The position numbers and the translations under genes are program-made. Below are positions 22,591-33,754 of a DNA stretch of 64,000 bases, piece by piece (position 1 is the first letter of the stretch; the number at the start of each line of letters is the position of its first letter). The stretch is from Schistosoma haematobium (taxonomy: Eukaryota; Platyhelminthes; Trematoda; Strigeidida; Schistosomatidae): contig NC_067202.1 of NCBI RefSeq assembly GCF_000699445.3, positions 4,309,458 through 4,373,457 of the forward strand, written 5' to 3'. Below the pieces are notes generated by a model, which was given only the letters and a program-made list of their open reading frames with translations, was not told where the DNA came from and did not search any database.

Positions 22591-22767
22591 GTATCATGTT
22601 AATAATAACCATTATTATTATTATTGTTATTATGTAATATGTGTATAGACATTTGTTCTTGTTCCCAAAATGTAACAATAAATTCTGCATACATCATGAA
22701 ATCATAAAAGGGGAAAATCATTTTTATCGAATTTAGATGGGATAGTAAAGGTGATGAGTTTTGTTGT

Positions 22768-22868
22768 TGTTGATGATGATAATGATGATGATTTGGATGA
22801 TGATGATGATGACTCGGATGACTCGGATGATGATGATGACTTGGATGATGATGATGATGATGATGAAA
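22768..22868. repeat. (GAT)n trinucleotide tract
   Basis: An imperfect GATGATGAT run inside intron 3. It creates Asp-rich and Ser-rich frames on the two strands that are artefacts of the repeat. Confidence 0.95.
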
Positions 22869-23129
22869 TGATGTACTTCTTCAGACAGATACATATATTT
22901 ATCACACTATTTATCCTTTCCTTCAATCCCTTGGTTCTTTCTTTCTTTTTTGTCATCTTTCCTACTGATTAAACAGAAACGAAAAGAAACAGTAGATCAA
23001 GGTGTTTTTTTGTTATTGCGGAAAGAATTGGAGATAAATCCTGTATGATCTGTATTTTTATGCTAGTTAACGCTTTTATTAACAAGGTGCATCAACAATC
23101 TTGTGAGAATCGATACTGATAATTACCAT

Positions 23130-23515
23130 GTGCTCGTCAATGACTAGCTTCGTGGGGGAATTCTCGGAGTTCTAGTGAGAAGCTGTGACCAGTGAAGCTA
23201 ATCCGTGTCGGGTAGAGACAACTATAAATCTCAGTACAATGGAAGATGGTCGCGTAATTTCGAGGATTGGTTGAGGTTAGACATTAACACCGCTAGATGC
23301 CGACTCGGTGGTCTAGAGGTTAAGCGTTCGCGCGCGAGACTGAAGGCCCTGGGTTGGAATCCCGCGAGCGGAGTCGTGGATGCGCACTGCTGATGAGTCT
23401 CGTACTAAGAAGAAGTGGCCATCCACTGCTTCCAGGTTTTCAATGGTGGTCTAACATCAATTGGTTCATGATTTCAATCAAAAGCTTAGTAATCTCCACA
23501 ACCCTATACAGATGA
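23130..23515 (+). repeat. HHR-SINE B, near full length
   Basis: Order: 5' head AATTCTCGGAGTTCTAGTGA, GTACAATGGAAGATGGTCGC, GGTTGAGGTTAGACATTAAC; A box CGGTGGTCTAGAGGTTAAGC; B box GGTTGGAATCC; hammerhead region CTGATGAGTC ... AAGAAGTGG (stem II and GAAA lost); tail ATGGTGGTCTAACATCAATT to CTCCACAACCCTATAC. It defines the full extent (about 385 bp) of subfamily B. Confidence 0.9.
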
Positions 23516-24589
23516 TTCCTGTAAGATTGAATTTCAATATATCTACGAAATTCAATCACTTGATTAGCATTCAAAGATTATTTCTTCGAAATATAAAGTC
23601 TACTGTTTTACTGTCGATTACCTTTAACCACTGTCTGTCATCTCAACTCAATGCACATGATGTTTAGTCACTGACAATAATGATTGCATTACAACTTGCT
23701 AGACTGAATTCGATTACCAACACTCGGAACAACTTGATACATATGACATTCGTTACTATTCAATGATCAAATAATTGTAAACTGGAATTATATTTAAAAA
23801 GGGAAAACCACCGTTTTATCAGGTGTTTTTATGGTTTTTTTCGAATTTTTAAAGCATCTCAACAATATACATGACATTTACTACAAAGTAACATATCTGG
23901 TTCTAAAACGAATCTAAGGATACTCAATTATACATCGATCAATTATTGAATGGTGTCTTATGTCATATTTGCCTTGTACAGATGTAAACCCACCGGTCTA
24001 GTCCTGAAGGAAGTCAACTGAGACTCAAATGATTCAGTGGTAAAGTTTCAGATTAGGAATCTCAGTGATTTGGGTTCGAACTCATATGGAATACTGATTT
24101 CTCTCTAGAATGCAAGTTTGCCTTATTGATAAGCACCAACAAAAATGAAAGCCAAGTTCATTAACTGCCTCGAATCAATTAGACAATATTCTGAACAGTA
24201 CCTATTCATCATTTGATTGAAACTTTCTTAGGATTATCATGATCATTGTTGCAACTGTATGTATGAAATAAAATCTTTCTTAAAATACAGACGATTTCCT
24301 ATAAACGTTGCTTAACTAACGAATTTTTAAACAGGAGCCTTATCATTACATAGCATCTGCATGATGTGGTTGAGTAGTCTTGCATTAGTATAAACTATGG
24401 TTTTCACAAAACACTTTATGTACATAATCTCAGCTGAAGAGGATCAATTTGCCGGGAGAAGTGTTGAAGTTATTTAAGATTCATTAGTTAAGATTGTTTC
24501 AAGTATGATATTTTACATATGACGTCTACTATATAATTGACTCCTAATTCCTGTCAAATGTTTCATTCAGATTTTAATTGATGTACATG
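23516..24589. other. Intron 3 sequence, unassigned
   Basis: A tRNA-like relic near 24030-24100 (GATTCAGTGGTAAAGTTTC then GGGTTCGAACTC) resembles a SINE head. No exon recognised. Confidence 0.4.
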
Positions 24590-24726
24590 AGCATTACTGA
24601 GGAGTCCTATACTAGGACAAAACAGCCGTCCAGTGCTTCCAGGTTTTCCATAGTGGTCTAGCTTCAACTGACTCATGATTTCAACGATTGAAACCACTAT
24701 AATATCTACAAAACCCCTTCTGATGA
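24590..24726 (+). repeat. HHR-SINE A, 5'-truncated
   Basis: Begins inside the hammerhead (ACTGAGGAGTCC, loop, AGGACAAAAC; the G of GAAA is mutated) and ends with the A-subfamily tail GACTCATGATTTCAACGATT and ACCCCTTCTGATGA. Confidence 0.8.
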
Positions 24727-26802
24727 TGTACATATATGTTTGATTCTCTTCAATTTGCAATTCTTTATACTTAATAGAAATTATGTCTTCGTGTAGAGGA
24801 TTTGTATAGACAGTTGAATTTTACCATTTACATCACTGATTGGTCTTAATTAGACTACCAGCAGAAGTCAGAAATAACTGAACAGGTGTTTTGCTCCAGT
24901 ATGGGATTCCGCAGTGGTGCACGTCTATGACCACCGGTAGTCAAAACGAAGAAGCTCAAGTCATGAGGCGAGTGCTTAGACACCGAGTTACTATCCAACG
25001 GTTTACATATGTCACTTTAATCAATTCATCCAATATTATCGGTAGGCAAATGGATCACATTAGACATGAGTGAACTATACTGGTCACAATTCGTGATTTC
25101 TCGAAATTAGTTACTTAAAGTTAAATAGTCTCAACAAGATGTAAAGGTTATGGGCTTGATTTCAGGTTGGGAGACATCTCATACCATGAAGAAAAAGATG
25201 CTCATTGGATTTTGATTTCCAACACTGGTCTGCTCAAGATCATTTTTATATTGTAGACTATAAAAATCATATTTGTTATGATCTCGGCAATGGGAATAGA
25301 ATACTTCATTAATAGGTAACCGGAGCCGAAAACGTTTGAACATGCTATATATATTAGAGGGTAATCTCAGGAAAAAAAGTCTCACATGTACTTGAAATGT
25401 TGAAAACCAAAAAGCAGAAGGACAAGACTTTACTACTATTACTCAAAGTAAGTAAGCAGTTGTTTTCAACAAATTTATGAAGGTGGAAAACTACATTTAG
25501 TGGATTGTTATTCGTTCAGTTATCCTTCTATTTGCGATTTGTAAAAGTGTAACATGAAATTTTTACGTCCTCTACTTGATTTCGGCTGACGCAGCATGTG
25601 ACTTTGGCACCAAAAGCTTGTAGGACCCATAGTTTCAAATCGAAAAGTTAGAAGAAAGCAGGAGAAGCATTTATTGAGTAGGTGTCAAAAGTGTACAGAT
25701 AAAACAATTGTATTTACAATTCCTGGTAATACGCTACAACAATAATATAATCCAGTTAATCCTCAAGTAGAAAGTTCACACAGCCTTCCAATCATACCAC
25801 CTCACGCTGATATTCTAGATAGTCCCGTCAGATTTTTATTAGATAGAATCTCAACGGCTGCTTTAGAGGTTGTGTAGGCTTCGTCACACCTACTGGGAGC
25901 CTCCCTAACGGAAATAATCATTGAAAATTAATAGACACTTTATCTTTGGGAAAATGTAGTTATTCAAAGGTTAAGTATGACATTTGCTAGCATGTATTGT
26001 GAGGTAAAATAGTCTGACTTTTATGCTAGACATTTACTTGATTCACTTCAGGTGTAATTATTACATTTGAGCATCCAGATCATTTAATTTAGATTGGTGT
26101 ATTCCGTTTTGCCTTTATGACTTCGACTAGTTCAAGTTAAGTGACAAATATTGCTGGGAATAATTGGAACAACATGCGAAATATTTATAAAATAAATGGA
26201 TTCTGGCTAACAGTGGTATCCATGACTCACCATTAGTTTTAGATGAAATTAGACAGATGGATCTACGTGAATTCCAGTATTGATGTTCATATTAGGCCTC
26301 AAACATACTGTCTTTCTCATCAAATGTCGACACAATATCTACTGGGATACTGTATGAGGTCGAAATTTAGTCCTGAATATTGACAACAGGGTAATTCAAA
26401 GGCTTACTACGATTAATATGAACATTTTACTAACTGGACACACTCGTGGCTATCTGAATTCAGTAGTTTTTATGGATAATGAGTTGTCATCTGAAGCCAC
26501 AGGTACTGAGATTGAGGTTAGGCATGAACATTAGAAGTAAAATGAATAACTATCCAGGTGATCAGTCTCAAATAACGTAAAACATACATCCCGGATTCCA
26601 ATTCTAGACATTGTCTATCCATAAGTGTTCATATTTTGAAAATTAAGATGACATGATTATTCATATCAGGAAAAATCATGAATAAAGAAACATATCCTCT
26701 TCACAGCTGTAAATGATTATTTAACGTTTCATATATATTGTGCTAATTCATTCTGTTTTTCTCTTATTTCCATCATGTACATTGCCTTATTATACGGTTA
26801 AG
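24727..26802. other. Intron 3 sequence, second half
   Basis: No further exon recognised. Near 26205-26330 a Smα-like relic is suggested by GGATTCTGGCTAACAGTGG. Near 24870-24915 a SINE hammerhead relic is suggested by GTATGGGATTCCGCAGTGG. Confidence 0.4.
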
Positions 26803-27056
26803 GTGCAATCATTCTTTCGTGGTTGGTTATGTCGTCGCCGGTGGAAACAAATTGTTGAAGAATACATTCGATCAGATCATGCTGAATCAATGCGTCGACG
26901 TAATAGTATTGTATTTGGCTTAGTTGAATGCGAAGACGAATATGTTCAACAATTGTCTATATTAGTCACCTGTTACTTGAGACCGTTTCGTATGGCTGCG
27001 AGTTCGAAAAAGCCTATTGTTAGTCATGAAGACGTGAATTCAATATTTTTAAATGC
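26803..27056 (+). CDS. Ras-GRF exon: IQ motif and start of DH (RhoGEF) domain
   Basis: Reads [14 protein letters not shown] (IQ-type calmodulin-binding motif), [71 protein letters not shown]. The RGWLCRR.W core, the S.HA.SMR.RN block, the E.EYVQQL helix and [12 protein letters not shown] are hallmarks of Ras-GRF1/2; the second half begins the Dbl-homology domain, which catalyses GDP release from Rho/Rac GTPases. In known family members calmodulin binding to the IQ motif couples exchange activity to calcium. The acceptor is CGGTTAAG and the donor GTAAGT-like; it ends in phase 2. This is the strongest single piece of evidence for the gene. Confidence 0.95.
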
Positions 27057-27269
27057 GTAAGTTATCCTTATTTTAACTTTAGTCGTTAATAATGTTTGTG
27101 ATGAGGGAAAAATCTATACCTCTGTCAATTTATAAACTATTAAACGAAGGGTTATTAGTCATTTACTCTACGTAGGTTGATCTACGTAACCCAAATACAC
27201 GCTGCTTTCACGTTTCATGCAAAAATAAAGTTTTTTGTTGAATCTATTTATCACAAATTGTTCTCAGCT

Positions 27270-27545
27270 GGCGTTCCATTAAAACCAGGAGGAAGTGGAT
27301 ACCTAGTTCATCTAAATACGAGACTCTTCAAAAATCTTCTCTCACAACCTCAACAGGTATCGAGCTCAGGGCCTTTAAGTCTCTAAGTCAACCCTTAACG
27401 TGTAGACTACTGAGTTAGCATCCAGTGGTTTGTGTGTTCCTAAGTTCATTTAGTTTGCTATATAGAGCAGCGATAATCTGCGATGGATAAAATCTACTCA
27501 TAAAAGGAATTTCTACGAAACCCTCCCAAATATACTAGTAGTCAA
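27270..27545 (-). repeat. HHR-SINE relic, strongly diverged
   Basis: Recognisable as inverted blocks GAGCTCAGGGCC, GTAGACTACTGAGTTAGCAT and CAGTGGT. The hammerhead is no longer identifiable. Confidence 0.5.
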
Positions 27546-27626
27546 ATAATCAGCGATCCACTTCAAAATATACCTTGAGTTCTAAAGAGAAGTTGTTTTG
27601 GGTTTAGATATGTCGAAAATGAAACT

Positions 27627-28085
27627 ATTGTTGATATGATGGAAAGAAAAGTCAATTTTCGATTGATTTACTCATTCTGAATTTTATTCAACATTCAACA
27701 TCCATTTTGATTCAACATGAGGATCATTCAGTGTAGTATTTGATTTGTTTTCCCAGTATGATATTTTATTCTGTAGAATATACGAGATATTTTTGTATTC
27801 AGTTGACATGAACTATGCTCAGTAAGTGATTTGTTATAACTGAATATGTGATTTCATCCTAATTATTAATCAGAATGGGTGTGCAATCAATATATAAACC
27901 AGTGTATTTCAGACTATTTTGATTCGTCGTCGTCGTCGTGTTTTGGGGCTAACAAATCATCACTTATATCAGTCTTTGTGTTCCTACTTTCGCATCGTGG
28001 GAATTGCCGAGGTCCCTCGTTCTGAGTATAAGTGATCAGCTTTTTTTTTGGCACAACAATTGCGACGACCGAACGTAACAATTGT
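27627..28085 (+). mobile_element. LTR-a solo LTR, short variant, with ATTGT duplication
   Basis: The LTR proper is 27632-28080 (449 bp), TGATATGATGG ... GAACGTAACA, flanked by ATTGT at 27627-27631 and 28081-28085. It aligns with 21849-22346 except near the 3' end, where about 50 bp are missing or replaced. Same orientation as the host gene. Confidence 0.9.
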
Positions 28086-28383
28086 CAGTACTAACTGTCG
28101 ATGATAACCGTGTTATATTGAAAACTGACTGAAGTTACGATTTTACCACTGGACACCTATATGTTACGGGTTCTCTGTCGAATGTGTAGGTCTCAAATAT
28201 TCCCTATGAGGTATATACTAGTGCAAACTATTGAAGAAAATCTCATTCGCAAATGAAACATCTGTTCATTATTCCCTGATTTTCAACGGTGCCCCAACTA
28301 AGACCACTTTTTAACGAATCCTACATATAAATCAGAATTAATCGAAACAGAGGCTTGCTGATAAATTTGAATAGACGTATAAT

Positions 28384-28416
28384 ATGAGAAGGGGGTTTTG
28401 TGGAGATTTTAATATG
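28384..28416 (-). repeat. HHR-SINE A tail stub
   Basis: Only the inverted tail end AGAAGGGGGTTTTGTGGAGA is present. Confidence 0.5.
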
Positions 28417-28584
28417 TTTATTCATGATTATAAATAAATTAGACGGACAAAGTATCCATATGGTTCAAATATTGTTCTCAAATGTAATGTACTTCATTAA
28501 GTTTAACTGTTAAAATAAATGGTAGACAATACTAATGAGTTGTCAGCTTGTAACCTAAGGTATTTTACTATTTCTAATAATTAC

Positions 28585-28645
<61 letters not shown>

Positions 28646-28650
28646 CACAC

Positions 28651-28693
<43 letters not shown>

Positions 28694-28730
28694 CACACAT
28701 CTATCTATCTATCTATCTATCTATCCACAC

Positions 28731-28776
<46 letters not shown>

Positions 28777-28785
28777 GTATCTTAT
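28585..28785. repeat. (CTAT)n microsatellite with CCACACAT interruptions
   Basis: A run of about 190 bp of CTAT interrupted three times by the same CCACACAT unit, suggesting internal duplication of a block. The Tyr-Leu-Ser-Ile frame across it is a repeat artefact. Confidence 0.95.
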
Positions 28786-28913
28786 TATTTAAGTATATTT
28801 TTGGGTAGTAAGTAATGTCTTTACTTTTCACTCAATAAAACATTCTTTTTTATGTTATATTTTCTATTTTCCGTTCAATTTTTATTATCCTCTTCTTTTT
28901 ATTTGATATACAG

Positions 28914-28993
28914 TGAAGCAGTTTTATTTTTACATCAAGTTTTTGTTCAAGGTTTACGGAATAAAATGGAGAATTGGCCTACTTTACAATTAG
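28914..28993 (+). CDS. Ras-GRF exon: DH domain, second segment
   Basis: The first T completes Ala with the previous GC. It then reads EAVLFLHQVFVQGLRNKMEN, WPTLQL and the first base of Gly. It corresponds to the FLHQIFYQGLK segment of the vertebrate DH domain. The acceptor TTTGATATACAG and donor GTAAGG are clear, and it ends in phase 1. The exon is only 80 bp and carries no long frame of its own. Confidence 0.9.
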
Positions 28994-29202
28994 GTAAGGA
29001 TATACATGTATTGTTCTAGTAGTATATAAACAATTTCATTATCATTTATCAGTAGTATATTTGTTACTGTTATATTATTCATAGAATTTTGATTTTTATC
29101 CAAAATTACGTCATGACTATTGTCTTGACTTGTGAAACCGAAGTGATTGATTCATGGGAAGAAAGGGACAAAGCTGTTGAATTTAACAAATAATTAAATA
29201 TC

Positions 29203-29303
29203 AGAAGGAGTTTCGTGGATATTATAGTAATTCCAATAGCTGAGATCATGAGTCAATTGAAGCTAGATCATCATGGAAAACCTGGAAGCACTCGATGGCA
29301 CTG
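29203..29303 (-). repeat. HHR-SINE A, truncated, abutting HHR-SINE C
   Basis: Inverted tail TCAGAAGGAGTTTCGTGGAT, GAGATCATGAGTCAATTGAA, AAAACCTGGAAGCACTCG, then a junction near 29300 directly into a + strand HHR-SINE C fragment. Confidence 0.7.
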
Positions 29304-29412
29304 GATGGAGCACTAGTTCCCTCAAGATTACAGATACTCCTTGCTGACGAGTGCTAAGTAGCACGAAACCTGGGTCCAGGGTTTCCTGTTGACTATCTCC
29401 AACCATCATTTT
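29304..29412 (+). repeat. HHR-SINE C fragment with hammerhead-like core
   Basis: Contains CTGACGA (29344-29350), stem II GTGCT/AGCAC (29351-29355, 29360-29364) and GAAA (29365-29368), then CCTGG-GT-CCAGG as stem III with one extra G before the expected cleavage position. It matches the minus strand of 11100-11225. Stem II is perfect here, unlike that copy. Cleavage is uncertain. Confidence 0.65.
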
Positions 29413-30225
29413 CTCCCCTTTTCATACCACATTTTACATACCCACAACAGTAAATTATTATTCTCAACATTGTTAACATGATCAGATGACCTGTTTAGTT
29501 CACACACAGTTAACAGGAGAACCATATATTTATTCGTATTTTGTAATTCGGATGTTCGATTACATTTCTGTGGAAAAGCTTGGATCGGATTTCTGAGTGA
29601 ATCATTGAATTTACTTAAGGTTTAATGGCGTCGATCCTTTACAGGCATAATTTTCTCCCCAAACTATTATTAGACATTTAACAAACTTCAAGATACTAAC
29701 TATAAGTAATCACAAATGAAGGAAGCATTTTAGTCAAGATAATTCATTTTTTATTAAAAAAAACTATTGAAGAAGTTCCAAAAATAGTCCTCATTAAAGT
29801 ATCTAGAGGTCCAGAAACGCCAGAAGATGTTCTATCCAATCAGCTTTGTACAGAATCTTCGCAGTAGCATCTAGAAAACACAAAATCACGTGCCACAATT
29901 TGATTGAATTTTTATCTATACTACTACTATATTTAGTATTACTTTAGAAGCCCATTTCATGTGTAACTTTTTAAATAGCCTCGTATTTCAGCAAATAAAC
30001 TAACGTTAGAGTTAGGTATTTTATTCAAACTTCACGCTTTCTCTAAAGTATTCCAGTTGATGTATGAATGTAGTTCGAATTGTCGGGATAGGCTAGAAAG
30101 ACAGTTTAAGGGTATTAGTAACAAGATTTATCAGCAAGTAACAACAAATCCTTATATGCAATCATTCTTTTATATATTACCACCATTGAATTAACTACTT
30201 CTACGAATCTGGTGTTCATCTTGCT
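29413..30225. other. Intron 5 sequence, nothing recognised
   Basis: No exon or clear repeat. TTAACAGGAGAACCATA near 29511 is a short R4-like match. Confidence 0.4.
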
Positions 30226-30300
30226 GTGCTAATGCGGTATGGGAAACTGGACCGATGCATGTATGTGCCTGGTCCTACATTGTAGCTGACTGACTGAATA
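30226..30300 (+). mobile_element. NL2-type 3' tail
   Basis: GTGCTAATGCGGTATGGG, ACTGGACCGATGCATG, CCTGGTCCTACATTGTAGC and (TGAC)n. Same 3' terminal module as at 57885 (plus), 39420 (minus) and 54930 (minus). Confidence 0.7.
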
Positions 30301-30769
30301 TTTACAGTTTAAACATTTTAATTTATTTGTTGATTGGACATTTGAAATGATGTATAACTTGATACGTTTTGATCACTTGTGAACCATAGGCTGCCAACGA
30401 GGATTCTCCAATTTACTCTGTCTGGGACTCTACATTCCAATTGTTCTCAAGTACTGTTCCTTCTTTTGATATCTACCTCTAATTCACAGAGCATTATGTC
30501 CTTTCTTCTGCCTCTTTTCTTTTCACTCTGAATATTTCCAAATTGGGACTTATTTTGTGATGAAGTTTGATGATTTCTGTAATATGTGTTCTATCCACCT
30601 CCTAATTTCCTCTCTAGCTGAAATTTGTTTTGTTCTCTATCACAGTAGGCTATTATAATTGATGTCTAGTCAATAGTTATGGATTATACCTCCACGAGGA
30701 GATACACAATTCCTAATAGAATATTGCTTTTCAACGACAAAGTCCAAACTCACTAACTTGTGGTATACT

Positions 30770-31247
30770 GTTAATTACTTACTTACTTACTCCTGTCACT
30801 CCTAATGGAGCATAGGCCACCGACCAGCATTCTCAAACCCACTCTGTCCTGGGCCTTCCTTTCTAATTCCATCTAATTCTTGTTCATTTTTCTCATGTCT
30901 ATCTCCATTTCTCCGCGTAATTTGCTCTTTGGTCATCCTCTTCTTCTTTGGCCTTCACGATTCCATGTGAGGGCTTGCCTTGTGATGCAGTTGGGTGTTT
31001 TCCTCAATGTGTGTCCTATCCACTTCCAGCACTTCTTCCTAATTTCTTCCTTCGCTGGGATTTAGTTTGTTCTTTCCCATAGTTGGTTGTTGCTAATAGT
31101 GTCCGGCCAACGGATCAGAAGTATTTTGCGTAGACAACTACTAACAAACACCTGTATCTTCTGGATGATGGCTTTCGTAGTTCTCCAGGTTTCCGTCCCA
31201 TACAGTAGAACTGTCTTGACATTTGTATTATATACTGTTAATGGCAA
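30770..31247 (-). pseudogene. SR2-like non-LTR retrotransposon, RT C-terminus and 3' end
   Basis: On the minus strand: [57 protein letters not shown], an in-frame TAA where other copies read Q, then [18 protein letters not shown]. The 3' end has CTCCATTAGGAGTGACAGG and (AAGT)n. It ends 61 bp before the exon at 31309, so a retroelement insertion nearly touches the splice acceptor. Confidence 0.85.
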
Positions 31248-31308
31248 ACTTTAATAAAATCCAATTTTGTCCGGTTTTTTTTCAATGTTTTTCATTTAAA
31301 TAATAAAG

Positions 31309-31502
31309 GTGATCTATTCGATTTATTATTACCAATGTTGGGAATCTATCAAGAATATGTACGTAATCATCATTATTCATTACAAGTATTAGCAGAATAT
31401 AAACAACGTCCAGAATTTACACATATGCTTAAACGTCTTGAAGAGAAACCATTATGTGAAGGTAGATCAATTGAATCGTTTTTAACTTATCCAATGCATC
31501 AA
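31309..31502 (+). CDS. Ras-GRF exon: DH domain, third segment
   Basis: Completes Gly, then reads DLFDLLLPMLGIYQEYVRNH, HYSLQVLAEYKQRPEFTHML, KRLEEKPLCEGRSIESFLTY, PMHQ. The DLFD.LLPML.IYQE.VRNH.YSLQ.LA run and the final FLTYPM.Q are near-identical to animal Ras-GRF; the latter belongs to the conserved DH helix that contacts the GTPase. The acceptor TAATAAAG lacks a strong pyrimidine tract directly upstream, although a T-rich stretch lies about 25 bp before. Donor GTAAGT; phase 0 at the end. It encodes His at a position where the vertebrate protein has Phe (TYPMFQ). Confidence 0.95.
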
Positions 31503-31799
31503 GTAAGTTAAATTAGTATCATTGTTTTTGTTTTTTACTTCTTCTGATAGTTTATAAATGATCACTATTGTTTAATGTTTACTTTAAGGATAGGATACTA
31601 TGGTTTTTGTATCAAATTCAAATAGTGTACATTAGAAATGTTTTTCTGTATACTACTCAAAATGTTTTAAGTGATAATGTGCAATGAGTTGTGTTTTGTT
31701 TTTTTCAGCAATAAAGTAAATTTGATAAATTCTAGGTGTTAAGTTACTATCGACGAATCTAGGTGGATACCAGTTTCTGATGAGTCTGTCGAAGTTGGA

Positions 31800-32332
31800 T
31801 TAGTTCCTCATCTATTGTGTCAGTGGAACAGATTCGCTTGATCCCAACCACCGACTGCCTCGACGTGTGGTGTTCAGTAGTATAGGAGTAGGTTGGAAGA
31901 AAGCTAGGGGCGGCCAGACCAAAACATGGCACAAGTCCATGAAGTCACTGACAAGTGGACTGAGTCATGTTGGTAGGTGTAGACTACCTGGTTGGGGACC
32001 GCGAGATAATAGCAACCGATGGTTAGAGACCCTGAATGACATGGCTCAAAATCGTTTGCAATGGCGCAGGTGCATCCAATCTTTGTGTCCTCCCAAATTC
32101 TAATCTCCTGAATCCTCCTTGTCTCTTTTTTTTTCTCTTTCACTGTATTATACTCCTTAAATAACATCTCCAAACCCTAATGTTTCCGATTACTGCTTAT
32201 ACTCTTACTACCTCTATCACTACGAGATTTGAATCAACAACTTCATCTCTGTGCTAATGTGGTGTGGCAACTCGAACTGATGTACGTACGTACGAAGTTC
32301 TACGGTGTTACTGACTGACTGACTGATCCTAG
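31800..32332 (+). pseudogene. NL2 non-LTR retrotransposon, ORF end, 3' UTR and tail
   Basis: Encodes VGWKKARGGQTKTWHKSMKS, LPGWGPRDNSNRWLETLNDM and AQNRLQWRRCIQSLCPPKF before a stop at 32101-32103, the same C-terminal module as the copy ending near 19024. A 3' UTR matching 3815-4010 and a (GACT)n tail follow. Upstream RT motifs are absent. A 5'-truncated insertion in intron 6. Confidence 0.85.
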
Positions 32333-32439
32333 AGGATAAAGAGTGAATTAAGTTCCTCTTTCTACTCAATGGGACCGAACTATAGAAATTAGTGTACTGT
32401 TAAACATATGTAATGTTAAACATATCAAATGTTCAATTT

Positions 32440-32838
32440 TTATATCTGTTAGTTGCATATAGTAAGTAAATCGACATTATCCCTAAATCTTAACCCTAAA
32501 ACAAACTTCAATCCGATATCATTACATTTTATGAATGAACTAATCAGATAGTTTCCTTCTGGATGTTTCAGATCAAAGTCATTCGTTCATATAGATATGT
32601 AGCAGTTTCAAATTATAGATGATGTTAATTGTTGATAAAACCTCAATCTTAAATCTCCATTCGTAACCTTAAATGCCTAATCCTAACAAGCATCAATGTA
32701 AGAAATCTTAAACAAATTAGTTCTATCAAGATGAGTTTATTTTCATTGTTTCTTGGGTTTATGGTCAGAGTTATTTGTAGAAAAAGTTCATAAACTGTTT
32801 ATTTCCTATCTATTTACACAAACTGTTTTCTGATTTTA
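32440..32838. repeat. R6 dispersed repeat
   Basis: Shares CTTAACCCTAA, ATGAATGAACTAATC, CTTAAATGCCTAATCC and AAACTGTTTTCTGAT with 52620-53105. Low complexity makes parts of the match uncertain. Confidence 0.5.
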
Positions 32839-33165
32839 ATAGTTGAGATCATGAGTCAGTTGAAGTTAGACTACCATGGAAAACCTGGAAGCACTGGACC
32901 GTTGTTTCGTCCTATAGTGAAACTCCTAAGCAGTTCGTATTGACGATCGCGCTTCGCGAGATTCGGACCTAGGGCCTATCAGTTTCGCGCGCGAGAACGC
33001 ATAACCTATAGACCACTGAGCCGGTATTCAATGGTGTTAATGTCTATTTTAAACTAATCCACGAAATTGAACGAAACTAGGACGAAACGGCCGTCCAGTA
33101 CTTCCAGCTTTTTAATGGTGGTCTAACATCGATCGATTTTTGATCTCAATCAATATTGTTTTCTT
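32824..33165. repeat. HHR-SINE fold-back composite (A minus, B plus)
   Basis: Minus arm 32840-33078 (GAGATCATGAGTCAGTTGAA to AATCCACGAAATTGAACG) joined to a + tail 33079-33155 (AAACTAGGACGAAACGGCC to TTTTTGATCTCAATC). TGTTTTCT at 32824-32831 and at 33157-33164 may be a short target duplication. The two arms carry different subfamily tails. Confidence 0.8.
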
Positions 33166-33754
33166 TTCGGTTTATTGAAAATGAAAAAGATTTTTTTTTA
33201 GTGTTTCCCCGAATAACAGGTAACCATATGAAGTGAAAATTCTAGAATAAATAACGATTTTAATTCGTGCATTATTTATATCGATATGACAACAATGATG
33301 GTTCATTCATAACCTCATCTCCATAGCATTTCAATGAATTTAATGACATAGATGTTATCAGAGATGGTAGATTTTCTATAAAACAATTCGTGACCATGAG
33401 AATGATTCAGAAAGTAACTTGTCATGTAAATAAAATTGCATTCAGATTAATGTAGTTTTCTAGAATAGTAAGATCAAAAAACTGATTCTAAGCCTTGAAA
33501 ATCCAGAGAAATACCTAGAATTATTGAACCTTAAAAAGTTCCATTACTTCTGTTATGAAATACATTTGACCTACGAAAGCTTTCTATTTATTAATTGAAT
33601 TATGACTTCAAAATCAAGTGATCATTTTCAGATCTGATCAAGCTTATCACCAAACTATTTGCTTATCATATGTTTTACCTGTAACGTAGATTAACTTGTC
33701 GAGATTTTATATACTATTCATAAACTCACCTGTTATTCAATACATAGTGAATGC

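Noticed and set aside
22702..22972. Asp-rich and Ser-rich ORFs of 73 and 84 codons
   Set aside because: They read through a (GAT)n trinucleotide repeat in intron 3; no protein outside the repeat is recognisable.
28585..28785. CRISPR-like array (regular CCACACAT interruptions)
   Set aside because: Eukaryotic microsatellite with interruption by a recurring unit; no repeat-spacer structure.
28519..28815. 98-codon Tyr-Leu-Ser-Ile ORF
   Set aside because: Produced by the (CTAT)n microsatellite.
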